DNA of 11,382 nt from JAPHSX01 sp050298555. Its GTDB lineage: Bacteria > Pseudomonadota > Gammaproteobacteria > Thiohalomonadales > Thiohalomonadaceae. Location: NCBI GenBank assembly GCA_050298555.1, contig JBNKUL010000015.1:1-11382 (forward strand), written 5' to 3'. A model generated the notes under the pieces. The model was not told the DNA's origin. It worked only from the letters and a program-made list of their open reading frames with translations, and made no database searches. The position numbers were made by a program, and so were the translations under genes. How positions within the stretch are numbered: the first letter of the stretch is position 1; each line of letters begins with the position of its first letter. Shown here in pieces: positions 1 to 7,596 of this stretch.

Positions 1-993
1 CCGGGCCGCTTCGACCGCCAGGTCGTCGTGCCGCTGCCCGACGTGCGTGGTCGCGAGCAGATCATCAAGGTGCACATGCGCAAGGTGCCGGTCGGCAGCG
101 ACGTCAAGCCGTCGGTGCTCGCGCGTGGCACGCCCGGGTTCTCGGGCGCCGATTTGGCGAACCTCGTCAACGAGGCGGCACTGCTTGCCGCGCGCGCGAA
201 TAAGCGCACGGTGTCGATGGAAGAGTTCGACAAGGCCAAAGACAAGATCATGATGGGCACCGAGCGCCGCTCGATGGTCATGAGCGAGAACGAGAAGAAG
301 CTGACCGCCTATCACGAGTCCGGCCACGCGATCGTTGGCTTGCTGGTTCCCGATCACGATCCGGTCTACAAGGTAACGATCATTCCACGCGGTCGAGCAC
401 TCGGCGTGACGATGTTCCTGCCCGAGGAGGACCGCTACAGCTACTCCAAGCAGCGGCTGCAGAGCCAGATCTCCAGCCTGTTCGGCGGCCGTATCGCCGA
501 GGAGCTGATCTTCGGCCCCGAGGCGGTGACCACCGGTGCCTCCAACGATATCCAGCGCGCCACCGAGATGGCCCGCAACATGGTCACCAAATGGGGCCTC
601 TCAGAGAAGCTCGGCCCGCTGATGTACGCCGAGGAGGAGGGCGAGGTGTTCCTGGGCCGCTCCGTGACCCAGCACAAGAACGTCTCCGATGAGACCGCCC
701 ACATCATCGACGAGGAGATCCGCCACTTCATCGACCTCAACTACGAGCGTGCCGAGACCCTGCTGAAGGAGAATGAGGATATCCTCCACAGCATGGCTGC
801 TGCCCTGATTAAGTACGAGACCATCGATGCCGATCAGATCGACGACCTGATGAACCGCAAAGAGGTGCGTCCGCCGGCCGACTGGAGCGACAGCGACCAG
901 AAGCCCACCGGCGGTGCCACGACCGGGAGTGAGGAGGAGAAAAAGGATTCCTCCCCCGACTCGCCGCTGGGTGGGCCCGCGGGTGAGCACTGA
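1..993 (+). CDS. ftsH: ATP-dependent zinc metalloprotease FtsH, C-terminal part (5' end outside window)
   Basis: FtsH is a hexameric, inner-membrane AAA+ protease that degrades membrane and short-lived cytosolic proteins. The frame is open from base 1, so the true start lies upstream. The fragment opens inside the AAA+ second region of homology (PGRFDRQ, which carries the arginine finger), followed by the TPGFSGADLANLVNEAALLA segment. The zinc-binding motif is HESGH (313-327), a serine variant of the usual HEAGH, and the third metal ligand is expected to be the Asp of TGASND (about 535-550). The peptidase domain runs to the DDLM/RPPADW segment near 890, then a charged, low-complexity tail rich in G, S, E and P ends at TGA. 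The conserved part matches E. coli FtsH closely. In many gammaproteobacteria folP and glmM follow ftsH; here a terminator and a convergent trxB do, so this may be a relocated or second copy. Identity is very secure. Confidence 0.97.
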   Translation, partial: PGRFDRQVVVPLPDVRGREQIIKVHMRKVPVGSDVKPSVLARGTPGFSGADLANLVNEAALLAARANKRTVSMEEFDKAKDKIMMGTERRSMVMSENEKKLTAYHESGHAIVGLLVPDHDPVYKVTIIPRGRALGVTMFLPEEDRYSYSKQRLQSQISSLFGGRIAEELIFGPEAVTTGASNDIQRATEMARNMVTKWGLSEKLGPLMYAEEEGEVFLGRSVTQHKNVSDETAHIIDEEIRHFIDLNYERAETLLKENEDILHSMAAALIKYETIDADQIDDLMNRKEVRPPADWSDSDQKPTGGATTGSEEEKKDSSPDSPLGGPAGEH

Positions 994-1011
994 GTTACAT
1001 ACTTAGTGCGG

Positions 1012-1047
1012 AAACAAAAAAGGCGCCGGAAGGCGCCTTTTTTGTTT
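1012..1047. terminator. Bidirectional Rho-independent terminator between ftsH and trxB
   Basis: A perfect inverted repeat has arms 1012-1027 and 1032-1047, 16 bp each with no mismatch, closed by GGAA, a GNRA-type tetraloop on the plus strand. The inner six pairs are GGCGCC, preceded by an A-tract and followed by a T-tract (TTTTTTGTTT), so the U-rich tail exists in both directions. It lies 18 bases after the ftsH stop and 13 bases after the trxB stop on the opposite strand, as expected for a shared terminator of two convergent genes. Confidence 0.95.
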
Positions 1048-1060
1048 GCTCTGGATCGCC

Positions 1061-2008
1061 TTAGCTCTCCAGGAAGCGCTCCACGTCCAGTGCCGCCATA
1101 CAACCGGCCGCGGCGGAGGTGATGGCCTGCTTGTAGTTGGGCTCGGCCACGTCACCGGCGGCGAAGACGCCCTCGACGGAGGTGGCGGTGGCGTTTCCGT
1201 CGTTCCCCTTGCGGGTGACGATGTAGCCGTGGTCCATCTCCAGCTGCCCCTGGAACAGGTCGGTGTTGGGCTTGTGGCCGATGGCGATGAAGAGGCCGGT
1301 GAGCTCGATTTCACGGGTGGAACCGTCCTGGCTGTTCTTCAGGCGCACACCGGTGACGCCGGACTGGTCACCCAGCACCTCGTCGACCTCCTCGAAGGTG
1401 GCCAGCTTGATGTTGCCGTTCTCCACCTTATCCATCAGGTGGTCGACCAGGATCTTCTCGGCGCGGAAGGTGTCGCGGCGGTGGATCAGGGTCACCTCCT
1501 CGGCGATGTTGGAGAGGTAGAGCGCCTCTTCCACGGCGGTGTTGCCGCCGCCGACTACGCCCACCTTCTGGCCGCGGTAGAAGAAACCGTCACAGGTGGC
1601 ACAGCCGGAGACGCCGCGGCCCTTGAAGGCCTCCTCGGACTCCAGCCCCAGGTACATGGCGGAGGCGCCGGTGGCGATAATCAGGGCGTCGCAGGTGTAG
1701 CTGCCGGAGTCGCCGCTGAGGGTGAAGGGGCGGCTGGAGAGGTCGGCGCTGTGGATGTGGTCGAAGATGATCTCGGTGTTAAAGCGCTCGGCGTGGGCCA
1801 GCATGTCCTGCATCAGCTGCGGGCCGGAGAGTCCCTCGGCGCCGCCGGGCCAGTTGTCTACCTCGGTAGTGGTGGTGAGCTGACCGCCCTGCTGCATGCC
1901 GGTTACCAGCACGGGATTAAGATTGGCACGGGCGGCATAGACGGCGGCGGTATAACCGGCCGGGCCGGAACCGAGGATAAGTAGACGACAGTGCTTGGCT
2001 TCGCTCAT
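1061..2008 (-). CDS. trxB: Thioredoxin-disulfide reductase TrxB
   Basis: A cytosolic FAD enzyme that uses NADPH to reduce thioredoxin, feeding ribonucleotide reductase and disulfide repair. The 315-residue protein has the family's usual length. It shows the FAD-binding GSGPAG (residues 13-18), the redox-active CATC (136-139) followed by DG, the NADPH-binding GGGNTA (153-158) with HRR (176-178) that contacts the 2'-phosphate, and the C-terminal GD motif near 285. I chose the ATG at 2008 because the protein then begins MSEAKHCRLLILGSGPAG, like homologues, and a GGAG ribosome site (complement of 2018-2021) lies 9 bases upstream; the 20-residue extension to 2068 has no family support. It diverges from ald and converges on ftsH. 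No key residue is missing. TrxB beside the ftsK cluster is the arrangement in E. coli and Pseudomonas. Confidence 0.97.
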   Translation of the reverse strand: MSEAKHCRLLILGSGPAGYTAAVYAARANLNPVLVTGMQQGGQLTTTTEVDNWPGGAEGLSGPQLMQDMLAHAERFNTEIIFDHIHSADLSSRPFTLSGDSGSYTCDALIIATGASAMYLGLESEEAFKGRGVSGCATCDGFFYRGQKVGVVGGGNTAVEEALYLSNIAEEVTLIHRRDTFRAEKILVDHLMDKVENGNIKLATFEEVDEVLGDQSGVTGVRLKNSQDGSTREIELTGLFIAIGHKPNTDLFQGQLEMDHGYIVTRKGNDGNATATSVEGVFAAGDVAEPNYKQAITSAAAGCMAALDVERFLES

Positions 2009-2121
2009 GGTTGAAAACTCCGTGTGGTAGACTCGGGAATCGTTGTCGATCCCCCGGCAAATAATCAAGTAAGAAACTCGGGCATATTACGTAATGCTGT
2101 TTCTTGGGTAAAGGAGACATA
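2009..2121. promoter_or_regulatory. Divergent trxB/ald intergenic region with a 10-bp palindrome
   Basis: These 113 bases separate two divergent start codons and must hold at least the trxB promoter and probably the ald promoter. I see no convincing -35/-10 pair for either gene. A perfect palindrome, ATTACGTAAT (2086-2095), lies 26 bases upstream of the ald ATG in an AT-rich stretch; it could be an operator, but a palindrome this short may be chance. Ribosome sites are clear at both ends: AAGGAG at 2111-2116 for ald and the complement of 2018-2021 for trxB. Regulation by an Lrp/AsnC-type protein is common for ald genes, but nothing here proves it. Confidence 0.45.
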
Positions 2122-3177
2122 ATGAAGATCGGTATCCCGCGCGAGGTAAAAACGCTCGAAGGGCGCGTCGGCCTGGTGCCTGCCGCGGTGGCGGAGCTGG
2201 TGAAGCAGGGGCATGCCCTGTTCGTCGAGCATGGTGCCGGTGAGCCCAGCGGCTACAGCGATGTGGAGTACCGTGCCGCCGGTGCCTCCATCGTGCCGAC
2301 GGCCTCGGAGCTATATGGGGCCGCGACGATGATCATCAAGGTCAAGGAGCCGCAGCCGCAGGAGCTGGAGCTGTTGCGTGCCGACCACCTGCTGTTCTGT
2401 TACCTCCACCTCGCTGCTGAGCCGGCGCTGATGCAATCGCTGCTGCAGATCGGCCTTACCGGTGTCGCCTTCGAGACGGTAAGCGAGGGGGGAGCGCTGC
2501 CGCTGCTGGCACCCATGTCCGACATCGCCGGTCGCATCGCCGCGCAGAATGGTGCCCGCCTGTTGCAGCGCCCGGCCGGTGGCAAGGGACTGCTGCTGGG
2601 CGGTCTTCCCGCCGCCGAGCGCGGTCATGTGGCGGTGCTGGGGGGGGGCGTAGTGGGTGGCAATGCCACCGCCATGGCCGCGGCGATGGGGGCTCGGGTG
2701 ACGGTGTTTGACCGCAACCGCGACAAGCTCGCCGCCCTGCGTGCATTGGGCAACAATGTCACCGGCCTCTACCCCTACGCTGATTCCATAGATCAGGCGG
2801 TGCGCGAGGCCGACCTGCTGATCGGCGCGGTGTTGATCCCCGGTGCCAGGGCGCCCCACCTGGTCTCCGCCGAGCAGGTGGCGGCGATGCAGCCCGGCTC
2901 AGTGATCATCGACGTGGCGGTGGACCAGGGGGGCTGCATCGCGACCACCCGTCCCACCACCTGGGCCGAGCCCACCTATCTCCACGAAGGGGTGGTCCAC
3001 TTCGGGGTCACCAACATGCCGGGGGCGGTACCGCGTAGCGCCTCCCAGGCGCTCTCCGCCGCGCTCATCCCCTATGCCCTCAAACTGGCGGCGGGGGAGT
3101 GGAACGATGCCCTGCGCGCCGGGGTCAATGTAGAAGCGGGAGAGATAGTGCTTCCGGCCTTGAGAGAACTGGCCTAA
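2122..3177 (+). CDS. ald: Alanine dehydrogenase
   Basis: NAD-dependent, reversible oxidative deamination of L-alanine to pyruvate and ammonium. The 351-residue protein follows the family from its N-terminus (MKIGIPREVK). Expected catalytic and substrate residues are present: R15, K75 (in KVKEP), H96 (in YLHLAAEP) and D268 (in DVAVDQGG). The Rossmann glycine motif GGGVVGGN is at 174-181, and NMPGAVPRS is at 298-306. The ATG at 2122 has AAGGAG five bases upstream; an upstream in-frame start at 2104 adds six residues, overlaps that ribosome site and is not needed. The protein is shorter than typical 360-380 residue members: after IPYAL a short segment seems missing and the usual C-terminal extension is absent, ending at PALREL. 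Codons 2640-2648 form a run of nine G inside the NAD motif. The gene sits between trxB and ftsK, where E. coli has lrp. Pyridine nucleotide transhydrogenase alpha is related, but the length and motifs fit Ald. Confidence 0.94.
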   Translation: MKIGIPREVKTLEGRVGLVPAAVAELVKQGHALFVEHGAGEPSGYSDVEYRAAGASIVPTASELYGAATMIIKVKEPQPQELELLRADHLLFCYLHLAAEPALMQSLLQIGLTGVAFETVSEGGALPLLAPMSDIAGRIAAQNGARLLQRPAGGKGLLLGGLPAAERGHVAVLGGGVVGGNATAMAAAMGARVTVFDRNRDKLAALRALGNNVTGLYPYADSIDQAVREADLLIGAVLIPGARAPHLVSAEQVAAMQPGSVIIDVAVDQGGCIATTRPTTWAEPTYLHEGVVHFGVTNMPGAVPRSASQALSAALIPYALKLAAGEWNDALRAGVNVEAGEIVLPALRELA

Positions 3178-3241
3178 CAGTGCAACATACAAGCATTAAC
3201 AATACGTTATTTAACCTTTTTATTTTTCAGGATTAAGTTTT
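3178..3241 (+). promoter_or_regulatory. AT-rich leader upstream of ftsK
   Basis: The 64-base gap between ald and ftsK is distinctly AT-rich against its GC-rich surroundings, which is typical of a promoter region. The best hexamer pair is TTAACA (3196-3201) and TTTATT (3219-3224) with 17 bases between. It would place the transcript start almost on the ribosome site, so I do not trust it. A weak ribosome site AGGA (3229-3232) precedes the proposed TTG start at 3242 by 9 bases. I see no terminator hairpin after ald, so read-through from ald is possible. Confidence 0.35.
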
Positions 3242-5578
3242 TTGGCCCAGGCATCGCAAAAGAAGGGGGAGCGTTTCGCCATCGGTGCGCATTTGCACCG
3301 TGGACTGCGTGAAGGGGCGCTGATCCTGGTCGGTATGTTGGCGGTGATCATGCTGCTCTCCCTGGTCAGCTACCACCCCGCTGATCCCGGTTGGTCCCAC
3401 AGCAGCATCAGTGACCATGTGAACAACACCGTGGGCCGCTTCGGTGCCTGGTTCTCCGACATCTTCCTCTACCTCTTCGGCCGCATGGCCTACCTCTTCC
3501 CCTTCCTGGTCGCCTATGGCGCCTGGGTCATCTACCAGGAGGAGAGGAGGGAGGTCGATGGCTCCCATACGGTCCACCTTACCCTGCGCGGCGTCGGCTT
3601 CCTGCTGACGATGATGACCGGCGCGGCCCTCGCCTTTCTCCACTTCCACAGCACCGAGGGGAGCCTGCCGCAGAGCGACGGCGGCATCCTCGGTGAAGCG
3701 GTGGCGGGTAGCCTGGTAGAGAGCCTCAATTTCGTCGGCACCACCCTGTTCCTGCTGGCGCTGTTCCTCACCGGGGTGACCCTCTTTACCGGCCTCTCCT
3801 GGATCTGGCTGATGGATAAGACCGGTGAGTTGACCCTCTCGCTGCTCTCCTGGTTGCGTGACAGGGTGGATATGCTGCGCGAGAACGCCATCGCCCGTAA
3901 GGCGCGCCAGCAGCGCGAAAAGAGCGTGGCGGTGGAGAAGGAGAAGGTGGAGAAGCGCCCGCCGCCGCGTATCGAGCCGGTGATCAGCCAGCCCATTGCC
4001 CCAAGCAAGCGCGAACAGCAGGAGAGGCAGGTGCCGCTGTTCGATACCCCGGCGGTGGACGGCGGCCTGCCCGCCCTGTCGCTGCTGGACGAGCCGAGCG
4101 GACCACAGCACCCGATTTCGACCGAGTCGCTGGAGGCGCTCTCGCGCCGGGTGGAGATGAAGCTGGCCGACTTCAATATCGAGGTGCAGGTGGAGGCGGT
4201 CCATCCGGGACCGGTGATTACCCGCTTCGAACTGCAGCCCGCCCCCGGGGTGAAGGTGAGCAAGATCGTCAACCTCTCCAAAGACCTGGCGCGCTCCCTT
4301 TCTACTACCAGCGTGCGGGTGGTGGAGGTAATACCGGGCAAGACCACCATCGGCCTGGAGATCCCCAACGAGCACCGCGAGACCGTCTACTTCTCCGAGA
4401 CCATCCGCTCCAAGGTCTACGAGAGCGCCAAGTCGCCCCTGACCCTGGCCCTGGGCAAGGACATCAGCGGCAATCCCACCGTCGCCGACCTGGCCAAGAT
4501 GCCGCACCTGCTGGTGGACGGTACCACCGGTTCCGGTTAGTCGGTGGCGGTCAATGCCATGATCCTCAGCATCCTCTACAACGCCACCCCGAAAGAGGTG
4601 CGCTTCATTATGGTCGACCCGAAGATGCTGGAGCTCTCCATCTACGACGGTATCCCGCACCTGCTGGCGCCGGTGGTTACCGACATGAAGGACGCCGCCA
4701 ACGCCCTGCGCTGGTGCGTCGCCGAGATGGAGCGCCGCTACAAGCTGATGGCGGCGATGGGGGTGCGTAACATCAACGGCTTCAACAAAAAGGTGAAGGA
4801 GGCGATTGACGCCAAACAGCCGCTCAAGGACCCCACCTGGCAGCCGCTGGTGCCCGACGCCCCCGAGCTGGAGGAGCAGCGCCCCGAGCTGGAGCCGTTG
4901 CCCTACATCGTGGTGGTGGTCGACGAGCTGGCCGATATGATGATGGTGGTGGGCAAGAAGGTGGAGGAGCTGATCGCCCGCCTGGCACAGAAGGCGCGCG
5001 CCGCCGGTATCCACCTTATCCTCGCCACCCAGCGCCCCTCGGTCGATGTGCTGACCGGCCTGATTAAGGCCAACATCCCCACCCGTATCGCCTTCCAGGT
5101 CTCCTCGCGTATCGACTCGCGCACCATCCTCGACCAGATGGGGGCGGAGACCCTGCTGGGTCACGGCGACATGCTCTACCTGCCGCCGGGCCACGGCGTG
5201 CCGCAGCGGGTGCACGGTGCCTTCGTCGACGACCACGAGGTGCACGCAGTGGTCGAGGACCTGAAAAAGCGCGGCGAACCCAACTATCTCGATGAGATCG
5301 TCAACGGCGTGGAGGAGAGCAGCGGCCCGCTGTTCCCCGGCGATGCCGGCTCCTTTACCGCCGACAGCGACAGCGAGAGCGATCCCCTCTACGACGAGGC
5401 GGTGCAGATCGTGCTGGAGACGCGCCGCGCCTCGGTCTCCGGCATCCAGCGCCGCCTTAAGATCGGTTACAACCGCGCCGCCCGCATGGTCGAGGACATG
5501 GAGGCGGCGGGGGTGGTCGGACCGCTGCAATCCAACGGCTCGCGCGAAGTGCTGGCCCCGGCTCCCTCCAAGGACTAA
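3242..5578 (+). CDS. ftsK: DNA translocase FtsK, reading frame interrupted by an in-frame TAG in the Walker A motif
   Basis: FtsK is a division-septum DNA pump that segregates the chromosome terminus and activates XerCD recombination at dif. The frame spans 779 codons, a normal size for short-linker FtsK, but codon 433 (4538-4540) is TAG where the family has the catalytic P-loop lysine: GTTGSG-stop-SV. Both sides are otherwise intact. The N-terminal half has four likely membrane segments (about residues 24-44, 70-97, 115-134, 166-188) and a charged linker to about 290. The motor follows, with Walker B VVVVDELAD (557-565), the ATQRPSVDV segment (595-603) and a C-terminal winged-helix gamma domain (about 712-772). 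Residue 426 is Asp where the family usually has Ala. As written, translation stops at 4540 and restarts at 4544 or 4559 would lack the P-loop. The TTG start at 3242 is chosen because no in-frame ATG lies before the first membrane helix. Gene identity is certain; whether it is functional is not. Confidence 0.93.
4538..4540 (+). other. ftsK: In-frame amber codon at the FtsK Walker A lysine
   Basis: TAG stands where an AAG lysine codon is expected in the P-loop consensus GxxGxGKS/T. One A-to-T change would explain it. The frame continues directly into conserved FtsK sequence (VNAMILS...), so no insertion or deletion is involved. The lysine contacts the nucleotide phosphates and is needed for ATP hydrolysis in this family. 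Only a decoding event that inserts lysine would be expected to restore a working motor. Confidence 0.95.
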
Positions 5579-5581
5579 GCA

Positions 5582-6223
5582 ATGAAAAAATTCCCCCTAT
5601 TTGCACTGCTGATGGCACTGCTGTTTGCCCCGTTGGCCCAGGCCGGGGAGGGACAGCAGCGGCTGGAGGCCTACCTGCTCGACTTGCAGACCATTAAGGC
5701 GGCCTTCGTGCAGACCCTCAATAACGCCGCCGGTGAGCTTATCGAGAAGAGCGAGGGGATCATGGCGGTGCAGCGTCCCGGCATGTTCCACCTGCAGTAC
5801 CAGAACCCCTACGAGCAGCTCTATGTGGCCGATGGTCAGAACCTGTGGATGTACGACCGCGACCTGGAGCAGGTGACGGTCAAGCCCCAGGCCGATGCCC
5901 TGGGCTCCACCCCGGTGCTGCTGCTCAGCACCACCGAGCCACTGGAGAAGAATTTCGAGATACGCGAACTGGGCGAGCACGAGGGGTTCTTCTGGCTGGA
6001 ACTCAATCCCAGGGACCCCGACAGCAATTTCGACTTCGTCAAGCTGGCGATGGACGGTGAGATCCTGCGCGCGATGGAGATGGTGGACGGTTTTGGCCAG
6101 ACCACGCGTCTCTACTTCGACCCCATGGTGCGCAACCCAAAACTGGATACCGATGTCTTCGACTTTACTCCACCGCCCGGCGTCGATGTGATCGGTGAGC
6201 CCGTCTCTGAGGAGGCTGGGTGA
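5582..6223 (+). CDS. lolA: Outer-membrane lipoprotein carrier protein LolA
   Basis: A periplasmic chaperone that takes lipoproteins released by the LolCDE transporter and hands them to LolB at the outer membrane. The 213-residue protein begins with a clear Sec signal peptide: MKK, a hydrophobic core, and a type I signal peptidase site after AQA (residue 21). The mature part has the LolA pattern, including VQTLNNAAGE, a RPGMFHLQY segment with the conserved arginine, and a C-terminal DVFDFTPPPGVDVI. Length is slightly above the E. coli protein (about 200), mostly through a C-terminal tail. The ATG is 3 bases after the ftsK stop, with AAGGA (5570-5574) as ribosome site, so it is probably translated from the ftsK transcript. 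Its TGA overlaps the rarA start. The ftsK-lolA-rarA order is classic for gammaproteobacteria. Confidence 0.95.
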   Translation: MKKFPLFALLMALLFAPLAQAGEGQQRLEAYLLDLQTIKAAFVQTLNNAAGELIEKSEGIMAVQRPGMFHLQYQNPYEQLYVADGQNLWMYDRDLEQVTVKPQADALGSTPVLLLSTTEPLEKNFEIRELGEHEGFFWLELNPRDPDSNFDFVKLAMDGEILRAMEMVDGFGQTTRLYFDPMVRNPKLDTDVFDFTPPPGVDVIGEPVSEEAG

Positions 6224-7584
6224 GCGACCTCTTCTCGCAGCAACAGCAAGAGCAGAATCAGGCACTACGCCCCCTAGCAGACCGCATGCGGCCGCAGTCG
6301 CCGGATGAATTTTTCGGCCAGCGGCACCTGTTGGGCGAGGGCAAGCCGCTACGCCTGGCGATTGAGTCGGGCAACCTTCACTCGATGATCTTCTGGGGCC
6401 CGCCCGGCACCGGCAAGACCACCCTGGCGCGCATGATCGCCCGCACCGCCAGTGCGCAGTTCCTCACCATCTCGGCGGTGCTCTCCGGGGTGAAGGAGAT
6501 CCGCGCCGCGGTGGAACAGGCGAAACAGGCGCAGGCGATGGGGCGCGGCACCGTGCTCTTCGTCGACGAGGTACACCGCTTCAACAAGTCGCAGCAGGAC
6601 GCCTTTCTCCCCTATGTGGAGGACGGCACCTTCACCTTCATCGGCGCCACCACCGAGAACCCTTCATTTGAATTGAACAACGCGCTGCTCTCCCGCGCCC
6701 GTGTCTATGTGCTGAAGAGCCTCACGACCGAGGATATCGATGCGGTGCTGCTACGTGCCCTCAACGACAAACAGCGCGGTCTGGGCGAACGTCCTATCGT
6801 ACTGGCCGATGAGTTGAGGCGGCGTATTGCCGAAGTGGCCGACGGCGATGCGCGCCGCTCGCTCAATCTGCTGGAGATCGCCGCTGACCTGGCCGAAAAG
6901 CAGGACGGCAAGGAGGTGGTGCGGGAGGAGACGCTGAACGAGGTGCTGGCCGGCGGGGTGCGCCGCTTCGACAAGGGCGGCGAGGCCTTTTACGACCAGA
7001 TCTCGGCGTTGCACAAGTCGGTGCGCGGCTCCAAGCCCGATGCGGCCCTCTACTGGTTCACCCGCATGATCGATGGCGGTGTCGACCCCCTGTATGTGGC
7101 GCGGCGCGTGGTGCGCATGGCCTCGGAGGATATCGGCAACGCCGACCCGCGCGGCCTGGAGTTGTCCCTCAATGCCTGGGACGTGCAGGAGCGCCTCGGT
7201 TCGCCCGAGGGGGAGCTGGCCATCGCCCAGGCCATCGTCTACCTCGCCTGCGCGCCGAAGAGCAATGCGGTCTACATGGCCTATAAGGCGGCGATGAGCG
7301 ATGCCCAGGCCAACGGCTCGCTGGAGGTGCCGATCCATCTGCGCAATGCGCCGACCAAGCTGATGAAGGAGCTCGGTTACGGGCGTGAATATCGCTATGC
7401 CCACGACGAGCCGGAGGCCTACGCGGCGGGCGAGACCTATTTCCCTGAGGAGATGGGGGAGCGTCACTACTACCGTCCGGTGCCGCGTGGACTGGAGCAG
7501 AAGATCACTGATAAGCTCAACCACCTCGACGAGCTGGACAGGCAGGCCATGGGCGGCCATCGCTCAATAGTTGATGATAAGTAG
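6220..7584 (+). CDS. rarA: Replication-associated recombination protein RarA (MgsA), AAA+ ATPase
   Basis: A clamp-loader-like AAA+ ATPase of the RarA/WRNIP1/Mgs1 family that acts at stalled replication forks with RecA and SSB. The 454-residue protein matches E. coli RarA nearly end to end. Walker A is GPPGTGKT (60-67), Walker B with its extension is FVDEVHRFNKSQQDAF (114-129), sensor 1 lies in IGATTENPSF (141-150), an LLSR arginine finger is near 156-159, and a sensor 2-like GDARRSLNLLE lies near 209-219. The C-terminal tetramerisation half contains ALHKSVRGS, ASEDIGNADPR and HLRNAPTKLMKELGYG. The start is GTG at 6220, overlapping the lolA TGA, with a strong AGGAGG at 6210-6215, so translation is coupled to lolA. 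It ends at TAG (7582-7584) at the natural family C-terminus. The next gene lies in the same frame 12 bases on. Nothing in the protein looks damaged. Confidence 0.96.
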   Translation: MSDLFSQQQQEQNQALRPLADRMRPQSPDEFFGQRHLLGEGKPLRLAIESGNLHSMIFWGPPGTGKTTLARMIARTASAQFLTISAVLSGVKEIRAAVEQAKQAQAMGRGTVLFVDEVHRFNKSQQDAFLPYVEDGTFTFIGATTENPSFELNNALLSRARVYVLKSLTTEDIDAVLLRALNDKQRGLGERPIVLADELRRRIAEVADGDARRSLNLLEIAADLAEKQDGKEVVREETLNEVLAGGVRRFDKGGEAFYDQISALHKSVRGSKPDAALYWFTRMIDGGVDPLYVARRVVRMASEDIGNADPRGLELSLNAWDVQERLGSPEGELAIAQAIVYLACAPKSNAVYMAYKAAMSDAQANGSLEVPIHLRNAPTKLMKELGYGREYRYAHDEPEAYAAGETYFPEEMGERHYYRPVPRGLEQKITDKLNHLDELDRQAMGGHRSIVDDK

Positions 7585-7596
7585 ACAACAACAATA

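Noticed and set aside
1046..1984. A 312-codon open frame on the plus strand opposite trxB
   Set aside because: Low-complexity Gly/Val/Ala/Leu translation, a shadow of the well-supported trxB frame, and it runs through the terminator.
2009..2068. A 20-residue N-terminal extension of TrxB
   Set aside because: Homologues begin close to the FAD-binding motif, and a good ribosome site precedes the ATG at 2008.
4538..4580. Pyrrolysine insertion at the ftsK TAG
   Set aside because: No methylamine or other Pyl-protein context is present, and a bulky lysine derivative in the P-loop should block nucleotide binding. It remains formally open until pylT/pylS are searched for.
3233..5530. A 765-codon open frame on the minus strand opposite ftsK
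   Set aside because: Its translation is rich in His, Gly, Arg, Leu and Gln with no recognisable motif, as expected for an antisense shadow of a GC-rich gene. The plus strand encodes clear FtsK.
4544..5578. Separate gene for the C-terminal FtsK fragment starting at GTG 4544
   Set aside because: No ribosome site precedes it, and the product would begin inside the P-loop. It is simply the continuation of ftsK after the TAG.
5645..5652. GGGGAGGG, a match to the FtsK-orienting KOPS octamer
   Set aside because: A single match within lolA is about what chance gives in 11 kb of GC-rich DNA; no clustering or strand bias can be judged here.
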